Assembly: GCA_035477015.1 (NCBI GenBank)
Contig: DATILB010000473.1
Coordinates: 1 to 10,198 of the forward strand
Source of the DNA: SSC3 sp035477015
GTDB taxonomy: Bacteria; Actinomycetota; Actinomycetes; Propionibacteriales; Nocardioidaceae
Length of the DNA stretch: 10,198 nucleotides
Direction of reading: 5' to 3'
Both the position numbers and the translations under genes were made by a program. This document shows, piece by piece, positions 1 to 5,771 of the stretch. Below the pieces are notes generated by a model. That model was not told the DNA's origin, did no database searches, and saw only the letters and a program-made list of their open reading frames with translations. Positions within the stretch are counted from its first letter, which is position 1. Every line of letters starts with the position of its first letter.

Positions 1-833
1 ACACAGGCACCGGTGGCGGCCAGGGCTACATCGTCGAGTACCGCGGCCAGGCCATCGAGGAGCTCTCGATGGAGGGCCGGATGACCGTCTGCAACATGTC
101 GATCGAGTGGGGCGCCAAGGCCGGCATGATCGCGCCCGACCAGACCACCTTCGACTACATCGAGGGCAAGCCCGAGGCGCCCAAGGGTGCTGACTGGGAC
201 GCCGCGCTGGCGCACTGGAAGACGCTGGTCACCGATGCGGACGCCACCTTCGACAAGGAGATCGTGCTCGATGCGGCGACGATGACTCCGTTCGTCACCT
301 GGGGTACCAACCCGGGCCAGGGAGTCGCGCTCGCTGGCAACGTCCCGTCTCCGGACGACTTCGCCGACGAGCAGGACAGGGTCGCCGCCGAGAAGGCGCT
401 CGAGTACATGGGGCTCACCGCCGGCACCCCGATGCGCGCGGTGAAGGTCGACACCGTCTTCGTCGGCTCGTGCACCAACGGCCGCATCGAGGACCTCCGC
501 CTCGCCGCCGAGATCATCAAGGGCCACAAGGTCGCCGAGGGCACCCGCCTGCTGGTCGTCCCGGGCTCGGTCCGGGTCCGGCTGCAGGCGATGGAGGAGG
601 GCCTCGACAAGGTCTTCATCGAGGCCGGCGCTGAGTGGCGTGGAGCCGGGTGCTCGATGTGTCTGGGCATGAACCCCGACCAGCTCGCTCCCCAGGAGCG
701 CAGTGCATCCACCTCGAACCGCAACTTCGAAGGGCGCCAGGGCAAGGGTGGACGTACCCACCTCGTGTCCGTACCGGTCGCCGCCGCCACCGCCGTCCGC
801 GGCACGCTGTCGTCGCCCGCCGACCTGGTCTGA
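1..833 (+). CDS. leuC: 3-isopropylmalate dehydratase large subunit, 3' part (5' end outside window)
   Basis: LeuC is the large subunit of isopropylmalate isomerase, which converts 2-isopropylmalate to 3-isopropylmalate in leucine synthesis through a [4Fe-4S] cluster. The reading frame is already open at base 3 (TGTGGGQGYIVEYRGQAIEE...) and runs to TGA at 831-833, so about 276 residues, roughly the C-terminal 60% of a usual 465-470 residue protein, are present. The aconitase-family cluster ligands are visible: Cys in VGSCTNGR (codon at 471) and the CxxC of GCSMCLGMNP (codons at 651 and 660). The TVCNMSIEWGAKAGMIAPD segment and the NRNFEGRQG substrate/loop motif are also present. leuD follows after 35 bases in the same direction, as expected for an obligate two-subunit enzyme. 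The promoter lies outside the window. Identity is essentially certain; nothing looks broken. Confidence 0.98.
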   Translation, partial: TGTGGGQGYIVEYRGQAIEELSMEGRMTVCNMSIEWGAKAGMIAPDQTTFDYIEGKPEAPKGADWDAALAHWKTLVTDADATFDKEIVLDAATMTPFVTWGTNPGQGVALAGNVPSPDDFADEQDRVAAEKALEYMGLTAGTPMRAVKVDTVFVGSCTNGRIEDLRLAAEIIKGHKVAEGTRLLVVPGSVRVRLQAMEEGLDKVFIEAGAEWRGAGCSMCLGMNPDQLAPQERSASTSNRNFEGRQGKGGRTHLVSVPVAAATAVRGTLSSPADLV

Positions 834-856
834 CCCTTCGACGGGCTCAGGACAAG
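834..856 (+). repeat. candidate dispersed repeat unit between leuC and leuD
   Basis: Directly after the leuC stop lies CCCTTCGACGGGCTCAGGAC followed by AAG. I recognise its core, TTCGAC(A/G)(A/G)GCTCAGGAC, as resembling a short motif scattered through intergenic DNA of many actinobacterial and other high-GC genomes. It ends right beside the leuD ribosome binding site (about 855-862). There is no second copy in this window, so its repeat status rests on recollection of the motif, not on anything repeated here. Confidence 0.45.
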
Positions 857-868
857 AGGGAGTTTTCA

Positions 869-1456
869 ATGGAGAAGTTCACCAGCCACACCGGCACGGC
901 CCTGCCGCTGCGCCGCAGCAACGTCGACACCGACCAGATCATCCCTGCGGTCTACCTCAAGCGAGTCACCCGCACCGGCTTCGAGGACGGCCTCTTCGGC
1001 GCCTGGCGCAACGACCCCGACTTCATTCTCAACAAGCCTGAGTACGCAGGCGTGAGCATCCTGCTGGCCGGCCCCGACTTCGGCACGGGCTCGTCGCGCG
1101 AGCACGCGGTCTGGGCGCTGATGGACTACGGCTTCAAGGTCGTGCTCGCAAGCCGCTTCGCGGACATCTTCCGGGGCAACTCGGGCAAGGCCGGCCTGCT
1201 CTCCGTCCCGGTCGACCAGGACGTCATCGAGCAGCTCTGGGCGAAGGTCGAGGCCGATCCCACGACCCAGGTCACGGTTGACCTGGAAGCTCGTGAGGTC
1301 CGTGCGGGCGACGTCGTGGCGTCGTTCGAGATCGACGACTACACGCGCTACCGCCTGCTCAACGGCCTCGACGACATCGGGATCACGCTGTCCAACGAGC
1401 CTGACATCGCGGCCTTCGAAGGCACCCGTCCGGAGTGGAAGCCAGTCACTCTCTAG
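869..1456 (+). CDS. leuD: 3-isopropylmalate dehydratase small subunit
   Basis: LeuD is the swivel-domain subunit that completes the LeuCD isomerase in the cytoplasm. The protein is 195 residues, within the usual bacterial size of about 190-205. Motifs seen are NVDTDQIIPAVYLK (18-31), the substrate-binding GPDFGTGSSREHAVWAL (68-84) and FADIFRGNSGKAGLL (97-111). The ATG at 869 is chosen because AGAGGGAG at 855-862 sits 6 bases upstream and the MEKFTSHTGTALPLRRSNVDTD start matches the family. The frame is open much further upstream into leuC, but that extension has no family resemblance. It is co-transcribed with leuC (35-base gap). The next gene is convergent, so the leu operon appears to end here. 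Confidence 0.97.
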   Translation: MEKFTSHTGTALPLRRSNVDTDQIIPAVYLKRVTRTGFEDGLFGAWRNDPDFILNKPEYAGVSILLAGPDFGTGSSREHAVWALMDYGFKVVLASRFADIFRGNSGKAGLLSVPVDQDVIEQLWAKVEADPTTQVTVDLEAREVRAGDVVASFEIDDYTRYRLLNGLDDIGITLSNEPDIAAFEGTRPEWKPVTL

Positions 1457-1488
1457 CTCTAGTTCATTGGTCGAGCGCGTCTCCGGCC

Positions 1489-1536
1489 GAGGCGGCAACC
1501 ACGCACTCGCAAGCGAGCGAGAGCGCCGCGTGCCTC
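1489..1536. terminator. imperfect inverted repeat between convergent leuD and GNAT gene
   Basis: The 95-base gap between leuD and the convergent acetyltransferase gene contains an interrupted dyad: GAGGC (1489-1493) with GCCTC (1532-1536), ACGC (1501-1504) with GCGT (1528-1531), and an inner CTCGC-AA-GCGAG (1506-1517). No T-tract follows on either side. It could be a bidirectional terminator or a decayed intergenic palindromic repeat. The upstream GGTCGAGCGCGTCTC (1469-1483) has the flavour of GC-rich intergenic repeats of Nocardioides-like genomes. Function is inferred from position only. Confidence 0.35.
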
Positions 1537-1551
1537 CCGACGCGCTGCCGA

Positions 1552-2256
1552 CTAATCCCTAGGCTGAATCGTCAACTGCGTGAAGTAGTCCTCGAAGTCG
1601 AGTGCCTTCGAGACCGAGCGCGACCGCAGGTTGTCGACGTCCGAGCGGTACCTGGCGATCTCGTGGTTGCGCACGGCGTACGCCGCTGCGGCGCGAGCCA
1701 CCCGACTCGAGAACCCCTTGCCGCGGTACTTCGGATGGGTGAGCACACCGACGTCGCTCGGCACACCTCGGAACGACGTGAGGTTCGCCGCTGCGGCGAT
1801 CTCGTCTCCGGACCGCATCGCGAAGGCGACCTCGACCTGTTCGGCGAATCCGCTCGCCTCCCATTTTCGGCGACTCACGACGTCCCTCCAGTGCGCGATG
1901 TCGGAGGCCGGGATGCGCTCGACCTTGCTCGGAGGTTCGAGCTGCGTGTCGGAGAAGGAGTGAACCTGGGGGCCGAGGACCTTATGCCCGCTGGTACGGC
2001 GATAGGTCGCCCAGAACTTGGGTTCGAGAAGGTCAGTGGGTGAGACCTCGACCAGTTCGTCGATCAGCTTGCGTCCTGCCCAGTCCGGCAGGGAGACGTG
2101 GATGGCACCCTCGCGTCCGAACACGACGATGCCCGGGTAGTCACCGAGAACCGCATGCATCCCCACCGTGACGCCGGGTTGCCACACCATCGATGCAGGC
2201 AAGCCGAACAGGTCCGCGACCCAGAGATCGACGCGCTCCCAGTTCTCCGCCTTCAC
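1552..2256 (-). CDS. GNAT-family N-acetyltransferase
   Basis: A 234-residue protein with a C-terminal GNAT fold that would transfer an acetyl group from acetyl-CoA to an unknown amine. Motif A, which binds the CoA pyrophosphate, is DVGVLTHPKYRGKGFSSRV (168-186), with the R/Q-x-x-G-x-G type loop YRGKGF. The late YRSDVDNLRSRSVSKALDFE segment (203-222) matches the usual N-x-x-S-x-x-v-x-x-x-L-G-F motif, with Asp-Phe where LGF is usual. The first ~120 residues (PGIVVFGREGAIHVSLPD...) form an extra N-terminal domain often seen in such actinobacterial proteins. The GTG at 2256 is chosen because a TACATT -10 ends exactly 7 bases upstream (leaderless). The frame stays open about 92 codons further up, but that stretch is the hup control region and unlike protein. 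It lies between leuD and hup, is transcribed convergently to leuD and divergently from hup, and its substrate cannot be told. Confidence 0.85.
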   Translation of the reverse strand: MKAENWERVDLWVADLFGLPASMVWQPGVTVGMHAVLGDYPGIVVFGREGAIHVSLPDWAGRKLIDELVEVSPTDLLEPKFWATYRRTSGHKVLGPQVHSFSDTQLEPPSKVERIPASDIAHWRDVVSRRKWEASGFAEQVEVAFAMRSGDEIAAAANLTSFRGVPSDVGVLTHPKYRGKGFSSRVARAAAAYAVRNHEIARYRSDVDNLRSRSVSKALDFEDYFTQLTIQPRD

Positions 2257-2263
2257 GCCATGA

Positions 2264-2269
2264 AATGTA
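2264..2269 (-). promoter_or_regulatory. -10 element of a leaderless promoter for the GNAT gene
   Basis: Read on the minus strand, TACATT (a TANNNT actinobacterial -10) is followed by 7 bases and then the GTG start, so transcription would begin at or next to the start codon. The nearest purine-rich match, GAGGGA, lies 19 bases before the GTG, too far for a normal ribosome site. No clear -35 is seen. Confidence 0.5.
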
Positions 2270-2348
2270 CGGCGTTCCCTCAACCCGGGCCGCTGTCGGG
2301 GTGCGTGGTTACGGATTCCCCTTACGTGCTTGGGGATTCTCCGAATGG

Positions 2349-2431
2349 CGACAATTGCCGAAGGTTCTTCGTGGGCATGGGGAGACAGGAAGACACGCCG
2401 AAAACCCTTGCGACACAACGGAAAATTGCCG
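2349..2431. promoter_or_regulatory. two related imperfect palindromes upstream of hup
   Basis: CGACAATTGCCG (2349-2360) and CGGAAAATTGCCG (2419-2431) are each near-perfect dyads around an AT core, and they share the direct repeat GA(C/A)AATTGCCG (10 of 11 bases identical). The second sits just upstream of the hup -35 at 2440. They stand out in a stretch that is AT-richer than the flanking genes. They could be operator half-sites or architectural-protein sites; no regulator is identified. Confidence 0.3.
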
Positions 2432-2439
2432 TCCGGTGA

Positions 2440-2468
2440 TTGTGAGCGCGGCCACTTGCGCCTAGCGT
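2440..2468 (+). promoter_or_regulatory. hup promoter (-35 TTGTGA, -10 TAGCGT)
   Basis: TTGTGA (2440-2445) and TAGCGT (2463-2468) are separated by exactly 17 bases, a good fit to a housekeeping actinobacterial sigma-70 promoter. The predicted start of transcription is near 2475, giving a leader of about 50 bases before the GTG at 2525 with a proper ribosome site AAAGGGAAG at 2513-2521. Confidence 0.6.
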
Positions 2469-2524
2469 GCAGTGGAATGGCCGGGCATAGGTCCGGCTCC
2501 ACGGGTTTCACGAAAGGGAAGTCA

Positions 2525-3025
2525 GTGAACAAGAGTCAGCTGATCGACGCGCTCTCCGCCCGCTACGAGGGCAACCGGAAGGCCGCGCAGCACGCTCTCG
2601 AGTCGGTGCTCGACACCATCACCCGCGAGCTGGCCAAGGGCGAGAAGGTCGCGATCACAGGTTTCGGGTCGTTCGAGAAGCGCGTCCGCGAGGCACGGTG
2701 GGTCCGTAACCCCCGCACGGGCGACAAGATTAAGGCGAAGAAGACCGCGATCCCGAAGTTCACCGCGGGTGCCGACCTGAAGGCCGTCGTCTCGGGTGCC
2801 AAGAAGCTCCCGAAGGTCACCCTGCCGTCGCCGTTGGCGAAGAAGGTCGCTCCGGCCCCGGCGAAGAAGGCCGCTCCGGCCAAGAAGGCCGCCCCGGCTG
2901 CAAAGAAGGCGCCGGCGAAGAAGGCTGCTCCGGCGAAGAAGGCTGCTCCGGCCAAGAAGGCCGCGGCGAAGAAGGCTCCGGCCAAGAAGGCTCCGGCCAA
3001 GAAGGCCGCGGCGAAGAAGGCCTGA
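2525..3025 (+). CDS. hup: HU-family nucleoid DNA-binding protein with Lys/Ala-rich tail
   Basis: A 166-residue nucleoid-associated protein. Residues 1-92 form the HU dimer/DNA-arm fold (NKSQLIDALS..., AITGFGSFEKRVREARWVRNPRTGDKIKAK). The DNA-intercalating proline is in RNP (61-63), where RWVRNP replaces the commoner RxGRNP. From about residue 105 to the end the chain is a run of PAKKAAP/AKKAP units, resembling the histone H1-like tail of mycobacterial HupB and other actinobacterial HU proteins. Such tails are known to bind and compact DNA, and their lysines are modified in mycobacteria. The GTG start is supported by AAAGGGAAG 4 bases upstream and by alignment of VNKSQLIDAL with HU N-termini. 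It is monocistronic, with its own promoter and a strong terminator, and it neighbours leuD as hupB does in mycobacteria. The tail is slippage-prone at DNA level. Confidence 0.97.
   Translation: MNKSQLIDALSARYEGNRKAAQHALESVLDTITRELAKGEKVAITGFGSFEKRVREARWVRNPRTGDKIKAKKTAIPKFTAGADLKAVVSGAKKLPKVTLPSPLAKKVAPAPAKKAAPAKKAAPAAKKAPAKKAAPAKKAAPAKKAAAKKAPAKKAPAKKAAAKKA
2840..3022 (+). repeat. coding tandem repeats specifying the HU tail
   Basis: The tail is built from 12- to 18-base units around AAGAAGGC. It includes two exact adjacent copies of GCGAAGAAGGCTGCTCCG (2915-2932 and 2933-2950) and an exact 26-base direct repeat (2951-2976 and 2996-3021) beginning GCCAAGAAGGCCGCGG. Every unit length is a multiple of three, so gain or loss of a unit would keep the frame. 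Confidence 0.85.
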
Positions 3026-3043
3026 CCGGCTGCTGCGAATCGA

Positions 3044-3077
3044 ACGATGGGCCGACCCCTCGGGGTCGGCCCATCGT
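3044..3077. terminator. strong bidirectional terminator hairpin, hup / csp-like gene
   Basis: Positions 3044-3059 (ACGATGGGCCGACCCC) pair perfectly with 3062-3077, a 16-bp GC-rich stem with a tiny TC loop (CTCG if the last pair opens). It lies 18 bases after the hup stop and its far base is the last base of the convergent gene's stop codon. No T-run follows, which is common for actinobacterial intrinsic terminators. The symmetry lets it serve both strands. Confidence 0.8.
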
Positions 3078-3271
3078 CATGTCAGCGTCAGGATCTGAAG
3101 GCGTTGGATGGGTCCGGGCGGACCTTCGAGACGCACCCGCTGTCCCGGTCGAAGGAGGCGAAGCCCGGTGCCCTCAAGGGCAGATGCATCGAAGTCCAGC
3201 CGGGTCCCGTCGTCGAGGAACACCGTCCCGGAACGAGTTTCATCGTCGTACGTCGCGACCGTCGCCTGCAT
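3077..3271 (-). CDS. small OB-fold / cold-shock-like protein
   Basis: A 64-residue protein, MQATVATYDDETRSGTVFLDD..., with the pattern of a cold-shock or S1-like OB barrel: a first strand MQATVATYD, then the SGTVFLDDGTRLDFD turn (14-28) and GLRLLRPGQRVRLEG (36-50). It lacks clear RNP1/RNP2 aromatics of classical CspA, so nucleic-acid binding is not assured. The ATG at 3271 is preferred over the GTG at 3280 because AAGGTGAG ends a few bases before it. That ribosome site contains the TGA stop of cofC, and only 5 bases separate the two genes, so its translation is probably coupled to cofC. The stop codon touches the terminator shared with hup. It is too short for many gene callers, but the arrangement and codon bias argue it is real. 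Confidence 0.75.
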   Translation of the reverse strand: MQATVATYDDETRSGTVFLDDGTRLDFDASALEGTGLRLLRPGQRVRLEGPPGPIQRLQILTLT

Positions 3272-3276
3272 GGTTC

Positions 3277-3897
3277 TCACCTTAGGGCGCGGGTGGCCAC
3301 GAACGACGTACGCGGGCCGGCGCCGAGCCGGAGCACCGTCTCGAGGTCGTCCGGCGTGTCCACGTCCTGTTGCAGCCCAACGGCGTCGACGAGGATCTCG
3401 TGCGCCCCAGCGTCGAGGTGCGCCTGCCGCGAGCCGCGACCGAAGAGCGGCCGGAAGAGCTCGATGGTCGGTGCGACCACCGTCGTCGTGCCCGTGCCGG
3501 ACGCGTCAGCCACGAAGGACATCCGGTCATCTGCCGCCGCGAGGAGCGCCCGCTCGAGCTCGTCAGGCCGCAAGGCGGGCAGGTCTGCGAACACAGCGGC
3601 CAGGCGGAGCTCTGGATGCCGCCGGTGGAGCTCGGCTGCCCCGAGGCCGAGCGAGCCGTTCAGGTCGCCGCTCACGCCGTCGGGTATGACGACGACGCCG
3701 AGATCAGCCAGGACGGTCGCGAGCCCGACGTCGTCGGTGACGACTAGGACCTCGCCGACCAGTCGGCACTCGACCACCGCCGCGACCGTGTCGACCGCGA
3801 ACGCCGCACAGAGCTCACGGCGTACGTCGTCGCCGAGCGCAGCCAACCGCGACTTCGCGATGGCCGGCGGCTTCACGGGGACCACGACGCCGTACAT
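3277..3897 (-). CDS. cofC: CofC/FbiD guanylyltransferase of coenzyme F420 synthesis
   Basis: A 206-residue cytoplasmic nucleotidyltransferase that activates 2-phospholactate or, in actinobacteria (FbiD), phosphoenolpyruvate with GTP, giving the precursor of the F420 side chain used by CofD/FbiA. Family marks are the N-terminal VVVPVKPPAIAKSRLA (4-19; lysine-containing GTP site), FADLPAL (103-109; Asp of a metal site), GTGTTTV (134-140) and DVDTPDDL (178-185; second acidic metal cluster). The ATG at 3897 follows AAAGGA with 9 bases spacing. The open frame reaches far upstream into the plsC region without resemblance to the family. No fbiA, fbiB or fbiC lies nearby. A small OB-like gene is coupled downstream; plsC-gpsA diverges upstream. 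The organism should therefore make F420. Confidence 0.92.
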   Translation of the reverse strand: MYGVVVPVKPPAIAKSRLAALGDDVRRELCAAFAVDTVAAVVECRLVGEVLVVTDDVGLATVLADLGVVVIPDGVSGDLNGSLGLGAAELHRRHPELRLAAVFADLPALRPDELERALLAAADDRMSFVADASGTGTTTVVAPTIELFRPLFGRGSRQAHLDAGAHEILVDAVGLQQDVDTPDDLETVLRLGAGPRTSFVATRALR

Positions 3898-3952
3898 GAC
3901 CAATGATCCTTTCAGGTCGCTCCTAGCGGCTCCATGCCGCCGGGCATCGCAG

Positions 3953-3958
3953 TAATCT
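3953..3958 (+). promoter_or_regulatory. candidate -10 for the plsC-gpsA operon
   Basis: TAATCT fits TANNNT and would start transcription near 3965, leaving about 24 bases of leader with the ribosome site GAGGGAG at 3976-3982. A small dyad ATGCC-GCCG-GGCAT (3934-3947) occupies the -35 region, and no good -35 hexamer is visible. Confidence 0.4.
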
Positions 3959-3988
3959 CGTCCTGGGTCCACAACGAGGGAGTGTGAG

Positions 3989-4768
3989 TTGGGCAAGCCG
4001 CGCAGGATGGCGGACAAGCGGGGCTGGGCGGGTTTGACCGCCGTGGCAATCATCAAGCCGGCCCTGTGGGCCTTCACCCGGCACGAGTGGATCGATGCCG
4101 ACAAGCTCCCGGCGGCGGGCGGCTGTGTCCTGGTCGCGAACCACGTCTCCCACATCGACCCGTTGACGCTCGCTCACCTGCTCCACGACAACGGCCGGTT
4201 TCCGCGGTACCTCGCCAAGGAAGCGCTCTTCGACGTCTTCTTCGCCGGCACGATCCTGAAGAACACCGGCCAGATCCCGGTCAAGCGCCTCACCACGGAC
4301 GCGTCGACCGCCTACCAAGCCGCTGTGGACTCGGTCCGCCAGGGGAACGCGGTCATGTTCTACCCCGAGGGGACACTCACCCGGGACCCGGAACTCTGGC
4401 CGATGGTGGGCAAGACCGGTGCGGCCCGGGTCGCGTTGGAGTCCGGAGCCCCCGTCATCCCGATCGCTCAGTGGGGCCAGCACCGGATCCTCTATCCCTA
4501 CGGCAAGAAGCTGAAGCTGTTCCCGCCCCAGCGGGTGGTGCTCAAGGTCGGCGACCCCGTTGACCTCGAGGACCTTCACGGCCAGAAGGTCACCCCGGCT
4601 GTCCTGCGCGAAGCGACAGACAGGATCATGGCCTCTGTCACCGTGTTGCTCGAGGACCTGCGGGGGGAGCACGCCCCCGGGGAACGATTCGACCCGAAGC
4701 AGCGTGGCGTCAAGCAGATCGGCAACCCCAACAAGCCCGGTGCCGGGCCATCGCGGAAGGCGGAGTGA
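3989..4768 (+). CDS. PlsC-type 1-acyl-glycerol-3-phosphate acyltransferase
   Basis: A 259-residue acyltransferase of the PlsC/LPLAT family, expected at the inner face of the membrane, adding an acyl chain to lysophosphatidic acid or a related lysolipid. The four family blocks are in order: NHVSHIDP (51-58; catalytic H52-x4-D57), GTILKNTGQIPVKR (87-100), FYPEGTLTRD (124-133; EGT motif) and VIPIAQWG (156-163). A hydrophobic stretch WAGLTAVAIIKPALWAF (13-29) may anchor it. The tail from about 228 is polar and likely disordered. The start is TTG at 3989, supported by GAGGGAG 6 bases upstream; the ATG at 4007 has no such site. gpsA follows after one base, so glycerol-3-phosphate synthesis and a later acylation step are translated together. 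Exact acyl acceptor is inferred. Confidence 0.9.
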   Translation: MGKPRRMADKRGWAGLTAVAIIKPALWAFTRHEWIDADKLPAAGGCVLVANHVSHIDPLTLAHLLHDNGRFPRYLAKEALFDVFFAGTILKNTGQIPVKRLTTDASTAYQAAVDSVRQGNAVMFYPEGTLTRDPELWPMVGKTGAARVALESGAPVIPIAQWGQHRILYPYGKKLKLFPPQRVVLKVGDPVDLEDLHGQKVTPAVLREATDRIMASVTVLLEDLRGEHAPGERFDPKQRGVKQIGNPNKPGAGPSRKAE

Positions 4769-4769
4769 C

Positions 4770-5771
4770 ATGGCCAGGATCACCACCTTCGGATCCGGGT
4801 CGTGGGGTACGGCGTTCTCGCTCGTGCTCGCCGACGCGGGCCACGACATCACCATGTGGGCCCGCCGCGAGGACCTGTGCGCGACGATCAACGAGAAGCG
4901 CGAGAACTCCGACTACCTGCCGGGAATCGAGCTGCCGGCGTCGATCCGAGCCACGTCCGACCCCGCCGAGGCCGCCGAAGGTGCGGAGCTGGTCGTCCTC
5001 GCCGTCCCGTCCCAGACGCTGCGGGGCAACCTCTCTGACTGGGCCTCAGTCATTCCGTCCGACGCCGTGATGATGTCGTTGATGAAGGGCGTCGAGCTCG
5101 GCTCCCTCAAGCGGATGAGCGAGGTGATCGCGGAGGTGACCGGTGCCGGTCCCGACCGGATCGCGGTCCTCTCCGGCCCCAACCTCGCCAAGGAGATCGC
5201 CAACCGGGAGCCAGCCGCCAGTGTTGTCGCCTGCACGGACGAGGCTGTGGTGGCGCGCTTGCGCGAGATGATGCACACGAACACGTTCCGTCCGTACTCC
5301 AGCGTGGACGTCATCGGCTGCGAGCTCGGTGGGGCCTACAAGAACGTCATTGCCCTCTCCGTCGGAATGGCCGTGGGGCTCGGCTTCGGTGACAACACCA
5401 CCGCCTCGGTCATCACGCGAGGACTGGCGGAGACGGCGCGGCTGGCGATGAAGCTCGGTGCCGACCCGATCACCCTGATGGGGCTCGCCGGCCTGGGCGA
5501 CCTGGTGGCCACCTGCTCCTCGCCGCTGTCCCGCAACCGGACCTTCGGCGAGAAGCTCGGACAGGGCATGACCACCGAGGAGGTCACCGCCTCCACCCGT
5601 CAGGTCGCCGAAGGTGTGAAGTCCGCGTCGTCCCTCCTGGAGCTGACCCGGACCAACGGCATCTCCGCGCCGCTGGTCCAGGCGGTGCACGACGTGATCG
5701 TCGGCGAGATGTCGGCGGGCGACATGATGCAGGCGCTCATCTCACGCGAAACCAAGCACGAGCGCGATTAG
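4770..5771 (+). CDS. gpsA: NAD(P)+-dependent glycerol-3-phosphate dehydrogenase
   Basis: GpsA reduces dihydroxyacetone phosphate to sn-glycerol 3-phosphate, the backbone of phospholipids. The 333 residues match the usual 325-340. Visible are the Rossmann loop FGSGSWGTAFS (7-17), VPSQTLRG (79-86), SLMKGVE (103-109), SGPNLAKEIA (135-144), ELGGAYKNVIALSVG (185-199) with the catalytic lysine K191, and GLAGLGDLVATCSSPLSRNR (238-257) of the C-terminal substrate domain. The ATG is one base after the plsC stop (TGACATG), with GGAAGG/GGAG upstream inside plsC. The frame extends back into plsC, but the Rossmann motif fixes the start. The TAG stop (5769-5771) overlaps the stop of the convergent heme-oxygenase-like gene, so there is no room for an intergenic terminator. 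Confidence 0.97.
   Translation: MARITTFGSGSWGTAFSLVLADAGHDITMWARREDLCATINEKRENSDYLPGIELPASIRATSDPAEAAEGAELVVLAVPSQTLRGNLSDWASVIPSDAVMMSLMKGVELGSLKRMSEVIAEVTGAGPDRIAVLSGPNLAKEIANREPAASVVACTDEAVVARLREMMHTNTFRPYSSVDVIGCELGGAYKNVIALSVGMAVGLGFGDNTTASVITRGLAETARLAMKLGADPITLMGLAGLGDLVATCSSPLSRNRTFGEKLGQGMTTEEVTASTRQVAEGVKSASSLLELTRTNGISAPLVQAVHDVIVGEMSAGDMMQALISRETKHERD

Noticed and set aside
635..868. Upstream extension of leuD inside leuC
   Set aside because: The frame is open but encodes low-complexity Arg/Pro-rich sequence with no LeuD resemblance, and the ATG at 869 has its own ribosome site.
2257..2532. N-terminal extension of the GNAT protein to an ATG at 2532
   Set aside because: It crosses the hup promoter and start codon, has no family resemblance, and the leaderless -10 fits the GTG at 2256.
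2563..3000. Minus-strand Ala/Phe-rich open frame opposite hup
   Set aside because: It is the antisense shadow of the AAGAAGGCC repeats; hup itself has clear HU motifs.
2840..3022. CRISPR-like array
   Set aside because: The units have no unique spacers, vary in length by codons and encode the HU tail.
3923..4891. 322-residue minus-strand open frame over plsC
   Set aside because: It lies opposite a gene with all four acyltransferase blocks and has no recognisable domain, as is usual for antisense frames in high-GC DNA.
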